In this document: in pieces, positions 1 through 11,050 of the stretch
Layout: each line of letters opens with the position of its first letter
How positions within the stretch are numbered: position 1 is the stretch's first letter
DNA from: Camarhynchus parvulus
Lineage: Eukaryota > Chordata > Aves > Passeriformes > Thraupidae
NCBI RefSeq assembly: GCF_901933205.1
Contig: NC_044590.1
Coordinates: 6,215,501-6,279,500, forward strand
Direction: 5' to 3'
DNA: 64,000 nucleotides
Notes under the pieces: generated by a model
Databases searched by the model: none
What the model was told of the DNA's origin: nothing
What the model saw: the letters and a program-made list of their open reading frames with translations, nothing else
Translations under genes and position numbers: made by a program

Positions 1-539
1 GGGGCAGGGGAAGGGATGGGCGCTGCGACACGGGAAGTGTTGGAATGGGCTCGCTGTGCCTTTCTCCCTGTCCCGAGGCTCCCGGGCGGACAATGCCGCC
101 TTGCCCTGTCCTGCTGCCCCCGGCAATGACCCCCAGGACCACCCTCCTCGGAGGGCAAGGGCCGGCAGCCGCCCCGCTCCGCAGCCTCTCCATCTTCCCA
201 GCACAAAGCCTGTCCTGCCCAGGGGGCAGCAGGGGCAGCGCTGTCTGGTGGGAAGTGTCAAGGCTGGGTCGCTCGGCAGAGCCCTGCAGGAGCAGGGGTG
301 AAAGGGCAGCGCTGCCCTCCCACCAGCCGCCCTCCCCACCGCCCCTCCTGCCCTTTGCTCCTCTGCCCGCCTTGCTGCTCCCCCAGCCTGGCCTCGGAAC
401 GAGGGAAATCCCAGCACAATTCACGGAGTGTTTGTCTCCCAGATAATTTACGGACACAGCATCTGCCAGACATGGGGTGGACACCGGACTTAAACTCAGC
501 TTTCACACCCTCTATCCTTGCTCACAGTCAGTTTGGGTG

Positions 540-589
540 TTATTCAGGCAGTTGGACTAGATGATCAATGCAGGTCCATTTCAACTGAA
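540..589 (+). mobile_element. CR1 LINE 3' end seeding a microsatellite
   Basis: GGCAGTTGGACTAGATGATC, then AGGTCCATTTCAACTGAAATATTCT, is a CR1 terminus. Its ATTCT-type tail continues directly into the long pentanucleotide array. Confidence 0.7.
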
Positions 590-803
590 ATATTCTATTC
601 TATTCTATTCTATTCTATTCTATTCTATTCTATTCTATTCTATTCTATTCTATTCCATTCCATTCCATTCCATTCCATTCCATTCCATCCTACTCCATTC
701 CATCCTATTCCATTCCACCCTATTCCGCTCCATCCTATTCCGTTCCATCCTATTCTATTCCATCCTATTCTATTCCATCCTATTCTATTCCATTCCGTTC
801 CAT
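590..803. repeat. (ATTCT)n/(ATTCC)n pentanucleotide array
   Basis: About 43 units: pure TATTC units at the left, then mixed CATTC, CATCC and GTTCC variants to the right. It ends in a T run at 803. The open frames through it, on both strands, are artefacts of a pentamer with no stop. Confidence 0.97.
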
Positions 804-1599
804 TTTTTTTTCTTCTTTCTGGCCTAAAAATAACCCCCAAAAGAACTAAAAGTGCCTCTTTGATCCCAGCTGCAGATCTAGCACAGCTCATCCAGGCAAG
901 CTGCACTGACGAACTCAGCACAAGGATCATGCCTCATCCCATGGGAGCTCAGCCTCGGCTAGGGTGTGATGGAAACACCAAATCAACCTTCATTTCTCTC
1001 CTCTGCACACAGCAGGGGCTGAAACCTGTCTCATCAAGTAAAGCCTTCCTTAAATTAGGTTGATATTATGGACTTAAGAAGCTCCCGGTGACAGGATCGA
1101 CACAGACAGGCTAAAACAAACACCTGAGCTGAAAGCAGAGGTGCAGGCGAAAGACAGCAAGTCATGAGAGCTTTGAAATGCCCCCCAGCTCACAGCTTGG
1201 GTGTCCTGGTGAGAGACATCCCTGTGGCTCTGCCTTTGCACAAAGGAGAATCAGAGATTGCAAATGGGAAATGGGTGTTTCCTTCATGTCAAAAAGAGAC
1301 AAAGCCCCCCTCACCAGAAACCACCACCCCCCACAACAAATTTAGCAGCCAAAATTTGCCTCACCCCACTGATTTCCTACCCACATATCCGTCTCTAATC
1401 ATTAAAAAATAATAGTGAAAATTAATTTTGAGGCATGCTTGTATTGACATATCCTGGGTGAGGGCAGCAGCACTTTGGGCTGCAGGCCTGGGTCCAGCCC
1501 CTGTCCCTGCAGGCAGAGCCGTCCCCAGCCTCCCGTGTCCCCATCCCAGAGTCCGGGTGTGAGGGAGCATCGGGCACAGACCAGATGCATACTTCTGTA

Positions 1600-1900
1600 T
1601 GAGACTCACTAATGGCCTTTCAGGTACAACATTATTATTTTCCTCTAATGGCTGCTTTTCTCTTTCTTCTTCGCTGGCTCATAAAAGGCACATCATAACT
1701 ACAGAGGGAGGGGAAAAAAAAAAGGCGAAAGCTTTGCAAATTACAGCAATCAGAGAGCCTGGACCATTAGCAGCATCTGGGACTGCATTTTACATAACAG
1801 TGGACACTTTCTTTGAAACAATTACAGCTAATAATGAATTAGGATTGACTGGGCTGTAAACGTTTCAAATTGCAATTCAGAGACTGTCACTCCTCACCAT
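1600..1900. promoter_or_regulatory. Candidate conserved non-coding element
   Basis: No repeat, no credible ORF, and a dense set of homeodomain-type sites around 1,815-1,880 (CAATTACAGCTAATAATGAA, TTAGGATTGACTGG, CAAATTGCAATTCA). The texture is typical of vertebrate developmental enhancers. Conservation cannot be tested here. Confidence 0.35.
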
Positions 1901-3439
1901 CCCCTTCTCGCTGGAAAAAGCCCTCTTAATACTCAGTACTCCATGAGGATCTCGGCAGGAGATGAGGTTCTCCGTGGCCACGAGTGCAAAGTCCTGTGCT
2001 GCGGCCTCATCCTGAGCTCTGATGGATTTGGGATCTTGCCTCCACACGCAGATGCTTCAGGGAAGAGTTTCCAGTGTAAATTGATGTATCAGGGTGGATT
2101 GCCCTGGTCTTTTTTAACTAATCCCAATTTAAGGATGGATCAGCAGGCTGCCCTTCCCTGCCAAGGAAGAGCTTTCCACAGGGATGGGGGGACAGCTCCT
2201 CCCTAAGCCACACTGAGGAGCTGCTGTGGCCTGTGGGGTGTCCTGTCTGCAGCTGCCCCAGCCCCCGTGAGCCCAGTGCTTCCCTGACCCTGCAGCTCAG
2301 TCTGTTCCCAAATTTCTGTCCCATATTTTGGGGTCTGGGACTTGATCCTCACATGTACCACAGCTAAGACTGTACCCTGGAGAAACTCAAAATCCATCAC
2401 AGGCTGGGCCTTTTTCTGCCTCATGTGGGACAATGAGACCCTCCAGTTGCTGGGAATTTAAAAAGTGTGTGAGTGTAATATAAGCCATAAAAGTTATTTG
2501 AGAATATGAGCTCTTCTCACCTTGTTTGTGGGGGCTGCCTGGCTCTGGAACAGTTGGGAGCACACCATACCCACCAGGACAGGAGCCAACAAGTCCCTGT
2601 GTCCCCCATGAAGCTCCAGACCCCCCAGAGAGAGCAAGGACAGAGCTGGGTGGTCACTGGGGCTCAGTCCCCCACCATGGCCAGCACAAGCCCTCCAGCT
2701 GGGCTGTGTGTCTGCACGCTCAACCTCTCGCTGCAGCTGCCTCAACAACTCAGGTACACGAAGAGAAAAGGAAGAAAAAGGCATCAATCCCTTCCCTTTT
2801 GCTGGAATAAAACCCTTCCTTTAAAAGGCAGCAAATATAGAGGGGGAGGTTGAGAGGAGGAACACTGGGGCCCCTCTGTGGGAGCGCAGATGTGCTGTAA
2901 ATGGGGGGCTCTCTGCCTGCTCAAAGCCCCCTCTCTCCCGAGCTGGCAGGTCCTAAAAGGCCACTTGTTCTGCAAGTTGGCTGCTGTCTCACCCCTCGTG
3001 TCACCTCAGGTCTCAAAGACCATTCACACGGGCTGCTGCTCATCCCTGTTCCCAGGAGGGTCACCAGGCACACACTGAAGCAGAGGGGACATGAAGAGAC
3101 AACGAGGATCCCAAATCTCCCCCAACCCCAGCCCTTCCCAGGGGAAAAGCAGCAGATTCAAAGATGAAAGTAGGCAAACTCAACCTGAAGCAAAAGAAAC
3201 CCCATGCTCCTGTGTCTGATACACCCTGGGGAACAGTTTTGTGTCTATTCCTTGATGACATTTGAGTTTTGAAATGCTCAGCAAAAGGCTCCAGTGCCAG
3301 CAAGCCACAGATCATGGCTGCCACCTCTTGCACCCCAGGCTCACCTCTCCTTCCACCCAAACCTGCCAGCTTTCATTACCAGCATCTCTTTCCCATCTTT
3401 GGGAAACCTGAAGCCTGGCACTAAGCATGCCTGGCAAAT

Positions 3440-3645
3440 GGCTGCCTATTTTACAGAGATGGCTCACACCAGCCTTAAAACTCTAATTATAGAAGAATAA
3501 CTAGGCTCTAAAGCTCAGAAGCACTTAGATATTATTTCAAGCCAGCCAACGAGGAAGTTACAGCTGCTGTAATTAAACATGACACGGAGAAGTCAAGCAT
3601 TAAATGCAGGTTCATTAAGAAAGCGCAGGGACGCGGTGATCCATA
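3440..3645. promoter_or_regulatory. Candidate conserved non-coding element
   Basis: Repeat-free and rich in TAAT-type words (CTCTAATTATAG, GCTGTAATTAAACATGAC, GCATTAAATGCAGGTTCATT), with more CpG (GACGCGGTGATC) than its flanks. Confidence 0.3.
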
Positions 3646-4779
3646 AAGGCAGGACCTTGTAGTTGTGGGCCAGCTGGGGAGAAATTCAGAGAGGGGAACT
3701 CTCACTCATCTACCTCCAAAAGGCAGCAGCAAAGCTGCTAATTGTGTTTGCACGATGATAACGAGCCACTGGCAGGACTTTCTGGAGTTCAGCTCAGTTG
3801 TTGGCTGTGGTTGGGTTGCCAGGCCACCACCCCGTGCTGGGACACCAGCCAGGCACTGGGTAGGGTCAGTCCCCACCCCACAGCACCCAGAGCTTCCCTC
3901 ACACCTCTGTGAATGAGCTCCTACACCCACATGGGAAGAGTGGGGAAGGTGGGATCCTGCCTTCTCCTTCCTGGTTCCCTTCCATGCTCCAGGTACCCAG
4001 CCCAGAGCCCCCAGTCTATCTCAGAAGCCTGCAAACGAACATGCACTAATTAAACAGCTCTCTGGGCTGGTTCCTCAAGTCCTGCAGAAACTGAAGTGAA
4101 GCATCCCAGGCAGGGACCCTCTTGGGGAGCTTCAGAGATGGGGAATTCTGTGATTCCAACTGCAGGATGCCACATTTGGTAGTTTTCAATTTGCAGATCC
4201 AGCAGCCATCTGTGTTTATAACACGAAAAGATCCTAAACCCAAGAAAATGCTCTCATTATTTAGGTGCTGCTCCACCTGCAGATCCCTCGTGCTCCCCAA
4301 GCTGCTCTCATGGGGTGCAGGGCAGGATGGGGCTGAGCCTGGTGGCCTGTAGGTGATGGCATGGGGCTGTTCACTCCAAATTTACCTAAGCCCAAGGCTC
4401 TTTCCACATGGGAATGGCAGAGGGGTAGGTAGGCAGCCAGGCACACTGGGACCCCACAACTCCTCATGCAGCATCATGAGGACACAACCACTGAAACAGG
4501 ACCATGACCTCCCACCCTACTGAGATCCCAAGGGGAGAAAAGCCCACTGTGGGGAGGTGGAAACATGCCACAAAAAATAGTCACTAATCCTCAACCACCC
4601 CTATATCTGAAAAAAAAATTGAAATAAACCGCATAAGGATGCAGAAGAGGGGAGGAAGAATAGAAGAAAGGAGGATGAACAGCGCGACCCCCCCTGACCC
4701 GGAGCGTGCAGCCCCGGCTTTGTGCGAGCCCCTGCCCCCCTGAGCCCGCCCTACAATCAGGGCAGCTGCCTGGAACGGG

Positions 4780-5085
4780 GCCTGCTGCCGTGCAGGAGAG
4801 GGCAAGGGGGCAGAGAGTAATTTATTTACTCCTCACAATGTGCTGTTTGAACAGACTCCCAAAGAAAACGGAGGAGGAAGCAACACTCTGCCAGGCGGGA
4901 GGAGGAGGGGGCTGTGGGGCTGGGGGAGATGGTCCTAAATGGATTAAAAATTTACCCTGCAACTGTGGGGCTTTAATTGATACAGGGGGAGGGGGGGAGC
5001 GGTAAAATTTCCCTCTAATTGTATTAAAGATACACTAATTAGGTTGATTAAAAACAGAGAGGCTGTTTCTTTCTTTCCCCAGAAG
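4780..5085. promoter_or_regulatory. Candidate conserved non-coding element with clustered TAAT sites
   Basis: A GC-rich left half (from about 4,680) passes into TTTAATTGATAC, CTCTAATTGTATTAAAGATA and ACTAATTAGGTTGATTAAAA, a dense run of homeodomain-like sites near 4,970-5,055. No ORF is credible. Confidence 0.35.
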
Positions 5086-6227
5086 GCCTAAGGGATGGTG
5101 ATGGGGAGGGGGGAGAAGTGCAAACAGATTGGAGTTTAAAAAAAAAGAATACAAGAGAGAGAAAAGTGCTCAGCCCCTGTGAGAGGTGCAGACCCATCAG
5201 CTGCCCGGGGCACCATGAGAGCAGGGGCAGTCTCCCAGGAATGGTAGAATGGCCAAAGCTTCACCTTTGGGTTTTGTTCACGTGCAATGCCCTAAAATTG
5301 AGGTTTGTATTAAATTTGGCCCTGTTTTTTGAACTTTGGATCATCCTTATCTACATCCTTATCTACAGAAATGTCTATAAATCCTGTGGGTAAATAGATG
5401 TGCACACATATAAACTTTAAAATACAAGCTGTACTTTTGCCCCAAAAAGAATGAACCAAATGCAGTGGTTTAACTGCTTAGTCCCTACCCAGGTGATCCC
5501 AACCATTAGAGAATGCACACATTGAAAGGGAGAGGATGAGCAGATTCACTAAACCCTCCCATTGCAGGTGCTTTCCTCCTTTTTTTTACTTTCTGATTTC
5601 ATTTCTTGCTCACTGATGCCAACCCTCAGCCCAAAGCCCACAGAGCAGGGTGTGACGGCCCTTCTGAAACCCCCTGAAACTTCTTACCTGGGAATTCCTG
5701 GTTTGAGGAGCCACCTGACCTTTCCTCTTTCTTAAGAAGGACAGAAAAGTACTTTTCAGCCCCGGGAAAAGTTTCCCTCTGAAAGGTTTTACTGCTCCTG
5801 TACAAGGCAGTTGCTAATTGATCTGTCAAATGGCCAAGCTGTAAAACGGGAATGGCAAATAAAGAGCTGTGACTTTAAGGGAGATAAACAATATTGCGTT
5901 GGGTTTTTTTTTCCTTCCTTCCTCTTCCAAATGACCACTTTATCCTTAGTCTGAAACCACGGGATGAAGGGCAAACTCAAATTGAGGAAGGAAGCTTGAT
6001 GATTTCTGATGCTTCCATTACTGCATAATCAAGGACTAAAACTGCAATCAACAGAACCGCCTTTGCAACCCAGCAGCTTTCAAAAAACTCAAGTGAAAGG
6101 GAGATAATTTTCTTTGTGGGACTTTATGTTCCTGAACCACCACCTCCCTTCCGCCTTATTTTCTTAATGTTTGTTTAGGAAAGAGAAGTGGAGGGCTCCA
6201 AGGAGACAGGCGGGCTTGGATGAGCAC

Positions 6228-6275
6228 AGTAAAGCATGGCTTGGGCTGGAAGGGACCTTTGAAGGTCATTTCTGC
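6228..6275 (-). mobile_element. CR1 LINE 3' tail fragment
   Basis: GGCTTGGGCTGGAAGGGACC followed by TTTGAAGGTCAT is the reverse complement of the CR1 3' end. It is short and old. Confidence 0.6.
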
Positions 6276-6345
6276 AGGGGTCGAGTGCACAGTGATGCAG
6301 GACAAAGGCATTGCAGCCCTGAGAAGGCAACCAGTCACCAAAGAA

Positions 6346-6426
6346 ATGCTGGAATGGTTTGGCTTGGAAGGGACCTTAAAGATGATTTTGATCCAAGCCC
6401 CCACCAGGAGCAGGGACACTTTGCAC
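6346..6426 (-). mobile_element. CR1 LINE 3' fragment interrupted by the solo LTR
   Basis: ATGGTTTGGCTTGGAAGGGACC, CTTAAAGATGATTTTGATCC and CAGGGACACTTTGCAC match the reverse complement of the CR1 3' end. The likely continuation TTGCACTAAACCAGG resumes at 6838 after the LTR. Confidence 0.75.
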
Positions 6427-6837
6427 TGTGGTATTTTCAGGGACCCCCTGTTGAAGGGAGGAAATGATGACTCCAATTCCATGTTCTTAGAAGGCTAATT
6501 TATTATTTGATGATATGATATGATATGATATGATATGATGCTATACTAAAACTATACTAAAGAATAGAGAAAGGATACAGACAGAAGGCTAAAAGATAAA
6601 AATGAAAAACTCATTACTCTCTCCAGAGCTGTGATTGGTCATTCAGTAAAAACAATTCATGTGAAACCAACGAAACATGCACCTGTCGGTAAACAATGTC
6701 CTAACCGCATTCCAAAGCAGCAAAACACAGGAGAAGGAAATGAGATAATATTGTTTTCCTTTTTCTCTGAGGCTTCTCAGCTTCCCCAGAGATGAATCCT
6801 GGGCAAGGGGATTTTTCCAGAAAATATGACAGTGACG
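6427..6837 (-). mobile_element. Solo LTR, same broad family as 15681, inserted in a CR1 copy
   Basis: The element is flanked by TTGCAC at 6421-6426 and 6838-6843 (6-bp TSD). Read on the minus strand it shares with the 15.7-kb LTR the TTTTCTGGAAAA start region, a GAAGCTGAGAAGCCTCAG block, CCAATCACAG and an AATAAA (plus positions 6499-6504). It ends in CACA on that strand; the first base has decayed from T to C. A TGATA pentanucleotide run (about 6508-6539) expands the R/U5 side. No viral ORF remains; the 252-residue open frame across it (6643-7401) is chance. Confidence 0.85.
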
Positions 6838-6849
6838 TTGCACTAAACC

Positions 6850-8670
6850 AGGTGCTTTGTGTTTGAGCAGTAAAAGTGACAAACTCCATCCCCCCCATCT
6901 AGAGATTGGTGTGAGCCTCCCCTGTGGCAGGAGCTGGTGGTGGGACTCTGGTTTGGCTGCCAGCAGGTTCCTGACAAGAGGATCGGGGGTGAACTGACTT
7001 GATTTCCCCCCATCCAGCGACACCAGCCAAGGCAGCAGCGCTGCCCTGAGGCTGCACTGGCTGTGCCCATCACCACCCCAGCTCCTGGAGCCAGGGGCTT
7101 TGAACCCAGATATAAAACCTCCACATTTTCTTCCATTTTCCCCTTTCATTGAGGCAGTGTTGAGGCTCTGGCAGGGAAAGGGTGTGCAATTGCTGGGGCT
7201 GCAGCAACAAGCAATGCAGCAGAGCCTGGATCCTTTCATCTCCGAGTGACGGGGTGCGTACGGCGCGCTCTGCTCTTGAAAGCATCTCTTGGCTTCAGAG
7301 GCTTCCCCGGCCCCTTTGACAAACACCTCAAGCCTTTGTAGGTGACTATCACACTCTGCCACAAGTGACACGTCCCGCCAGCCCTTCCCTCCCCTGCACA
7401 AAAAGCATCACTTGAAAGGCAGCTTTTGATGGCGTTTGACTCGGCCCATTTTTGAACAGCCTCAGAGCAGCAGTGGTTGACTCTGGCTGGAGGGGCCTCG
7501 TGCATGCCCAGGGTGTGCCAGGGGGTTGGAAGGGTGGTGGTGGCTGTTGTCAGGTGGGAAACACTCAGAAACAGAGAAACAGCCCATCCTGTTGTATTGC
7601 AGGGCTGTTTGCCCCCCTCCACCCCCACGCATTCCCCTGGATGAGGCACCAGGACAATTCTCTGCAGTCATTTTGGTGTCCCAAGGCTGCCACTGCTTGA
7701 ACCAGTGATGCCACAGGAAAGAAGGAGGAGAGGAAAGGGACATCAGCATCATCACCCAGCTCCCAGCCTGCTCCAGCTCCACTCCCCACCTTTTGCATGT
7801 CAGGTATTCCTACCAGTCTGACTCTCAAGGAATCAAAAGGGAATAAAGCTCTCACTGCACAGTCCCATGATTACACAATTCTTTTGCACCACAGAAAGGA
7901 CAGCCCAGGTTGAAGGCACTGGCAGCCTCAGCTCGGCTGCCCAGGTTGCCCATTGCTCACAGTTTTCAGTATACACAAGGCTGCAATTCATTTTTTCAGT
8001 GCTACTATGTTTGCTAGGAAATTAAGTTTCAGAAGGACTAAAAATATTAACAAATTTAGGCTGAGAAAATGGGAGGAGGAGGAGGAGAGTGAATTTTAAA
8101 AATGTCAAAACACTCAGATGCAGCATTTTTAATGAAATGTTTCACTTCAGAAATGCCAAAACATTTTGTTTTGACATTTTCAAAGTGAAACTTAATGATT
8201 TTTTTTTTCCTTAGTAACATCATGGATTGCTTTGTAATAACCTGAGTTAAAGGAAAAGGAATGAAATGAAAACTTTTCACCATCCTTCCAGCAACACATT
8301 GACATGGAAAGAGCATTTTCTTCCCTCTTCCTGTCATTTTGCCAACAAATTTAGGCATTTTCTGTTTCACTTCACATTGCACTAATGAGTTTCCCTCCTT
8401 TCCTGCACTGAAAGTAGGCTCTCGCCTTCTGGGGGATCTCCTGCCCACTGCTGCTCTTCTGGCCCAAAGAGGTTTCAACACCAGCAGCTTCTTTGGAAGA
8501 TGAGCTGCCTCCTCTGCTGCTCAGGTGCTGAGCATCCTGCAGAATGAAACCTCTCTCTGTGCTATCCCCCAAGCCAGAAATCACCTTTTTCCTTTGGCTC
8601 CAGCCACACTTTGGAGCTTCTTGGATCCCAGGCTGGAGGAACCAGTGCATGATCCAAATGAGTCCATGAC
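6850..8670. other. Non-coding region
   Basis: Unique sequence with AT-rich stretches near 8,030-8,220. Nothing recognisable. Confidence 0.6.
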
Positions 8671-8672
8671 TT

Positions 8673-9155
8673 TCCTGGAGTGCTGTGCCCAGCTTGGGAA
8701 AGCCCAGCATAAGGGTGTGGACCTGTTGGAGTCCAGGGAGGGCATGAGGATGATACAGGAGCTGGAGCTGCTCTGGAGCCAGACTGGGAGAGCTGGGGAT
8801 GCTCAACCTGGACAAGAGAAGAATCTGGGGGGGCCTTAGAGCTCCTTCCAGAGCCTAAGTGGGCTCCAAGAGAGATCAAGAGGGGCTTTGGACGAGGAGG
8901 AATGGCTTCACACTGACAGAGATCAGCATTAAATTGGATATTAGGAAGAAATTCCTCCCTGTGATGGTGGTGAGACTCTGGCACAGGGTGCCCAGAGAAG
9001 CTGTGGCTGCTCCATCCCTGGAGGTGTTCAAAACCAGGTTGGACAGGGCTTGGAGCAACCTGGGATAGTGGAAGATGTCCCTGCCCCTGGCAGGGGGATG
9101 GAATAATGAGATGGTCTTTTAAGGTCCCTGCCAACCCAAATCATTCTGGGATTCA
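8673..9155 (+). mobile_element. CR1 LINE 3' fragment (about 480 bp)
   Basis: The stretch reads through the end of the reverse transcriptase region and 3' UTR of CR1: GACCTGTTGGAGTCCAGGGA, GGATATTAGGAAGAAATTCC, CACAGGGTGCCCAGAGAAGC, GGTTGGACAGGGCTTGGAGC, and a final GGTCCCTGCCAACCCAAATC. It is 5'-truncated, with no complete ORF. The large open frames on the minus strand here are repeat shadows. Confidence 0.92.
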
Positions 9156-10734
9156 TGACCCAAACCTGGTATCCCACCCAAACCTCTTGCAGGACAGAAG
9201 GGAGAGGGTTGGTCCACAGCCAGCAGCATCCTGAGCCCTCCTCCTCTGCACACACAGCGATAAAATGGACCATGAAAGTTTATCAGCCATGAACCAAATA
9301 TCTGTTTACATGTGTTTATTATGCATTTATTTGTGGTCTGAGACCCTCCTCCTAATGCCTTGGTCTTAACAGTCACTGTGCTGAGACCCTGCAGTCTAAC
9401 ACTGACCAGTGCAGGCCTGGGGACTGGGAAGGTGTTTCTGGAATTAGACTGCAGGGAAAGGACGTAAAAAAGCACCTGAGTAACATTTGAGCCCATGGCA
9501 CCATGAAGTACCAGGCATCCTCCATCTGGTTTGAGGCATTGGGTGAGGACTCTTTGAGTCTGGCAAGAGGAGCCCCTCACATGGCATAAATCCAGGCCAA
9601 AGGGCCCCTCTGGATAAAAATAACCCTTGCAAAGGGGAAAACATAAACAGAATGAGCTGCAAGCTGTGAGAAGAGTAAATAGAATCTCAAATTCCCAAAA
9701 TGAAGGGAATTGGGTACTTTTGCAGCCCCCTTGGGTGAGGTCCCAGCCCAGGGATGAGAGGCTGCAGCTGGGGAGCTCCAGAGCTGGAGCAGTTTTGGCT
9801 CCTAGGAAGGGAAGATGGATGTTTCCTCCCAGAGCTGATAAAGAGTTGATTCCTTGCAGGGTATGGAAAGAGCTGATGCAAATAGGTAAATACAAAATAT
9901 GTCAGAAAGGAGTAAACCTGTATGAGGAAACAAAGGCAGACTTTTGTCACTTCTTGCTGGAAAACACACACCCAAAGAGGCAGTGAGGACAGCTGGTGGC
10001 ATCACTCCCTGGGAAGCCAAACCCAGCAAAACCCTGTCAAATTGTCACTGGAGGAAGGAGTTAGAGACCCAGAGAACCCTGGCCTGCTGCTGACCTGTGC
10101 TGGGCCAGGCTGGAGCAGGGTCAGAGCTCAGCAGAAGGAGATCCAAGCCCTGAGCAGCCTTTTCCTTTCCAGGCTCAGAGATGTGTTCCACTGTGGGACA
10201 CTTCTCTTTGCTCAGTGCAGAGGAGATCAAAAATAATGAACTGCTTGCACACTCCCTGCATATGCAGACCTGTATTTACATATGGAAACTAAATCCTTGG
10301 GAAGGTAAAGCCAAGCACAGCCAGTGGATTTACACCAGGCTCCTTACTGAAGTGCCTCCACAGTGCCAAGGCTCATGGGCTGAGCCACAGCATGTCCTCG
10401 AGTGGCTGATGGCAGGGGAGTGTTTGAGGATGCTCTTGACCACAGTGGCACTGTGGTTATCCCTGCAGCAAGGCCAGCTCTATGCTCCTCAGAGTGGGGA
10501 TTGGACCCAAACCCCTCCATTTGTAACGAGAGTTCTGTGTCTTGTTTAAAGGACAGTGCTGCCTATTAAGCAATTTACTCATTTCTAATTAAAATTATTC
10601 AGTATAGCAGGTTTTGCTCTTGCAGCTGAGTGCTCACAACTGGCCACAGGCTCAGCAGGAGGAGAAGAGCTTCAAACACCCATCCTCTGCAAGGAGAGGC
10701 AGTAAAAAACTACAGGGAGAAAGCAGCAGACCCC

Positions 10735-11050
10735 AAAATGTGAACTGTCCCTTTAATTTCTGTCAAGGCTAAAGCCCACAGACTACAAAAACAACATTTT
10801 AATTTAAATTCCGATTCCACATTCATTCATGGGAGCTGGCTCCGAGCGGGGATTTCATTAAAGGCTTTAATAGATTTTATAGGACTTGTCAGATCCGGAA
10901 AGGTTATGGAGCAAATGCATTTTCTCTGCTTCCAGAATTTCAACAACGGCTCGGTAAACAAATTTACCATGAAAATGCAAAGAGTCCAACCTTGTACAGA
11001 CAAGGAGAAATGAACTTCATCTGAGTGACTTAAAGGCATCAAGATTCACT
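10735..11050. promoter_or_regulatory. Candidate conserved non-coding element
   Basis: Repeat-free, with CAACATTTTAATTTAAATTCC, GGATTTCATTAAAGGCTTTA and GGTAAACAAATTTACC (an imperfect palindrome). Sparse CpG dinucleotides are kept within AT-rich sequence. Confidence 0.35.

Larger units (their letters stand above)
821..6220. other. Non-coding region
   Basis: Apart from the three candidate elements listed within it, I see no gene, RNA gene or repeat that I can support. Open frames are short and lack splice context. Confidence 0.6.

Noticed and set aside
1..500. GC-rich left edge as a CpG-island promoter
   Set aside because: GC-rich but with few CpG dinucleotides and no exon or TATA context; not enough to call.
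518..1063. 181-residue open frame with Phe/His/Pro-type periodicity, and its antisense twin at 640-930
   Set aside because: Translation of the ATTCT/ATTCC array, which lacks stops in several frames.
6643..7401. 252-residue open frame on the minus strand
   Set aside because: It runs through the solo LTR and its flank, has no domain and no splice context; chance openness.
8562..9134. 190-residue open frame on the minus strand
   Set aside because: Antisense translation of a CR1 3' fragment.
9119..9895. 258-residue open frame on the minus strand
   Set aside because: It starts at the edge of a CR1 copy, and its composition is that of translated non-coding DNA with no recognisable motif.
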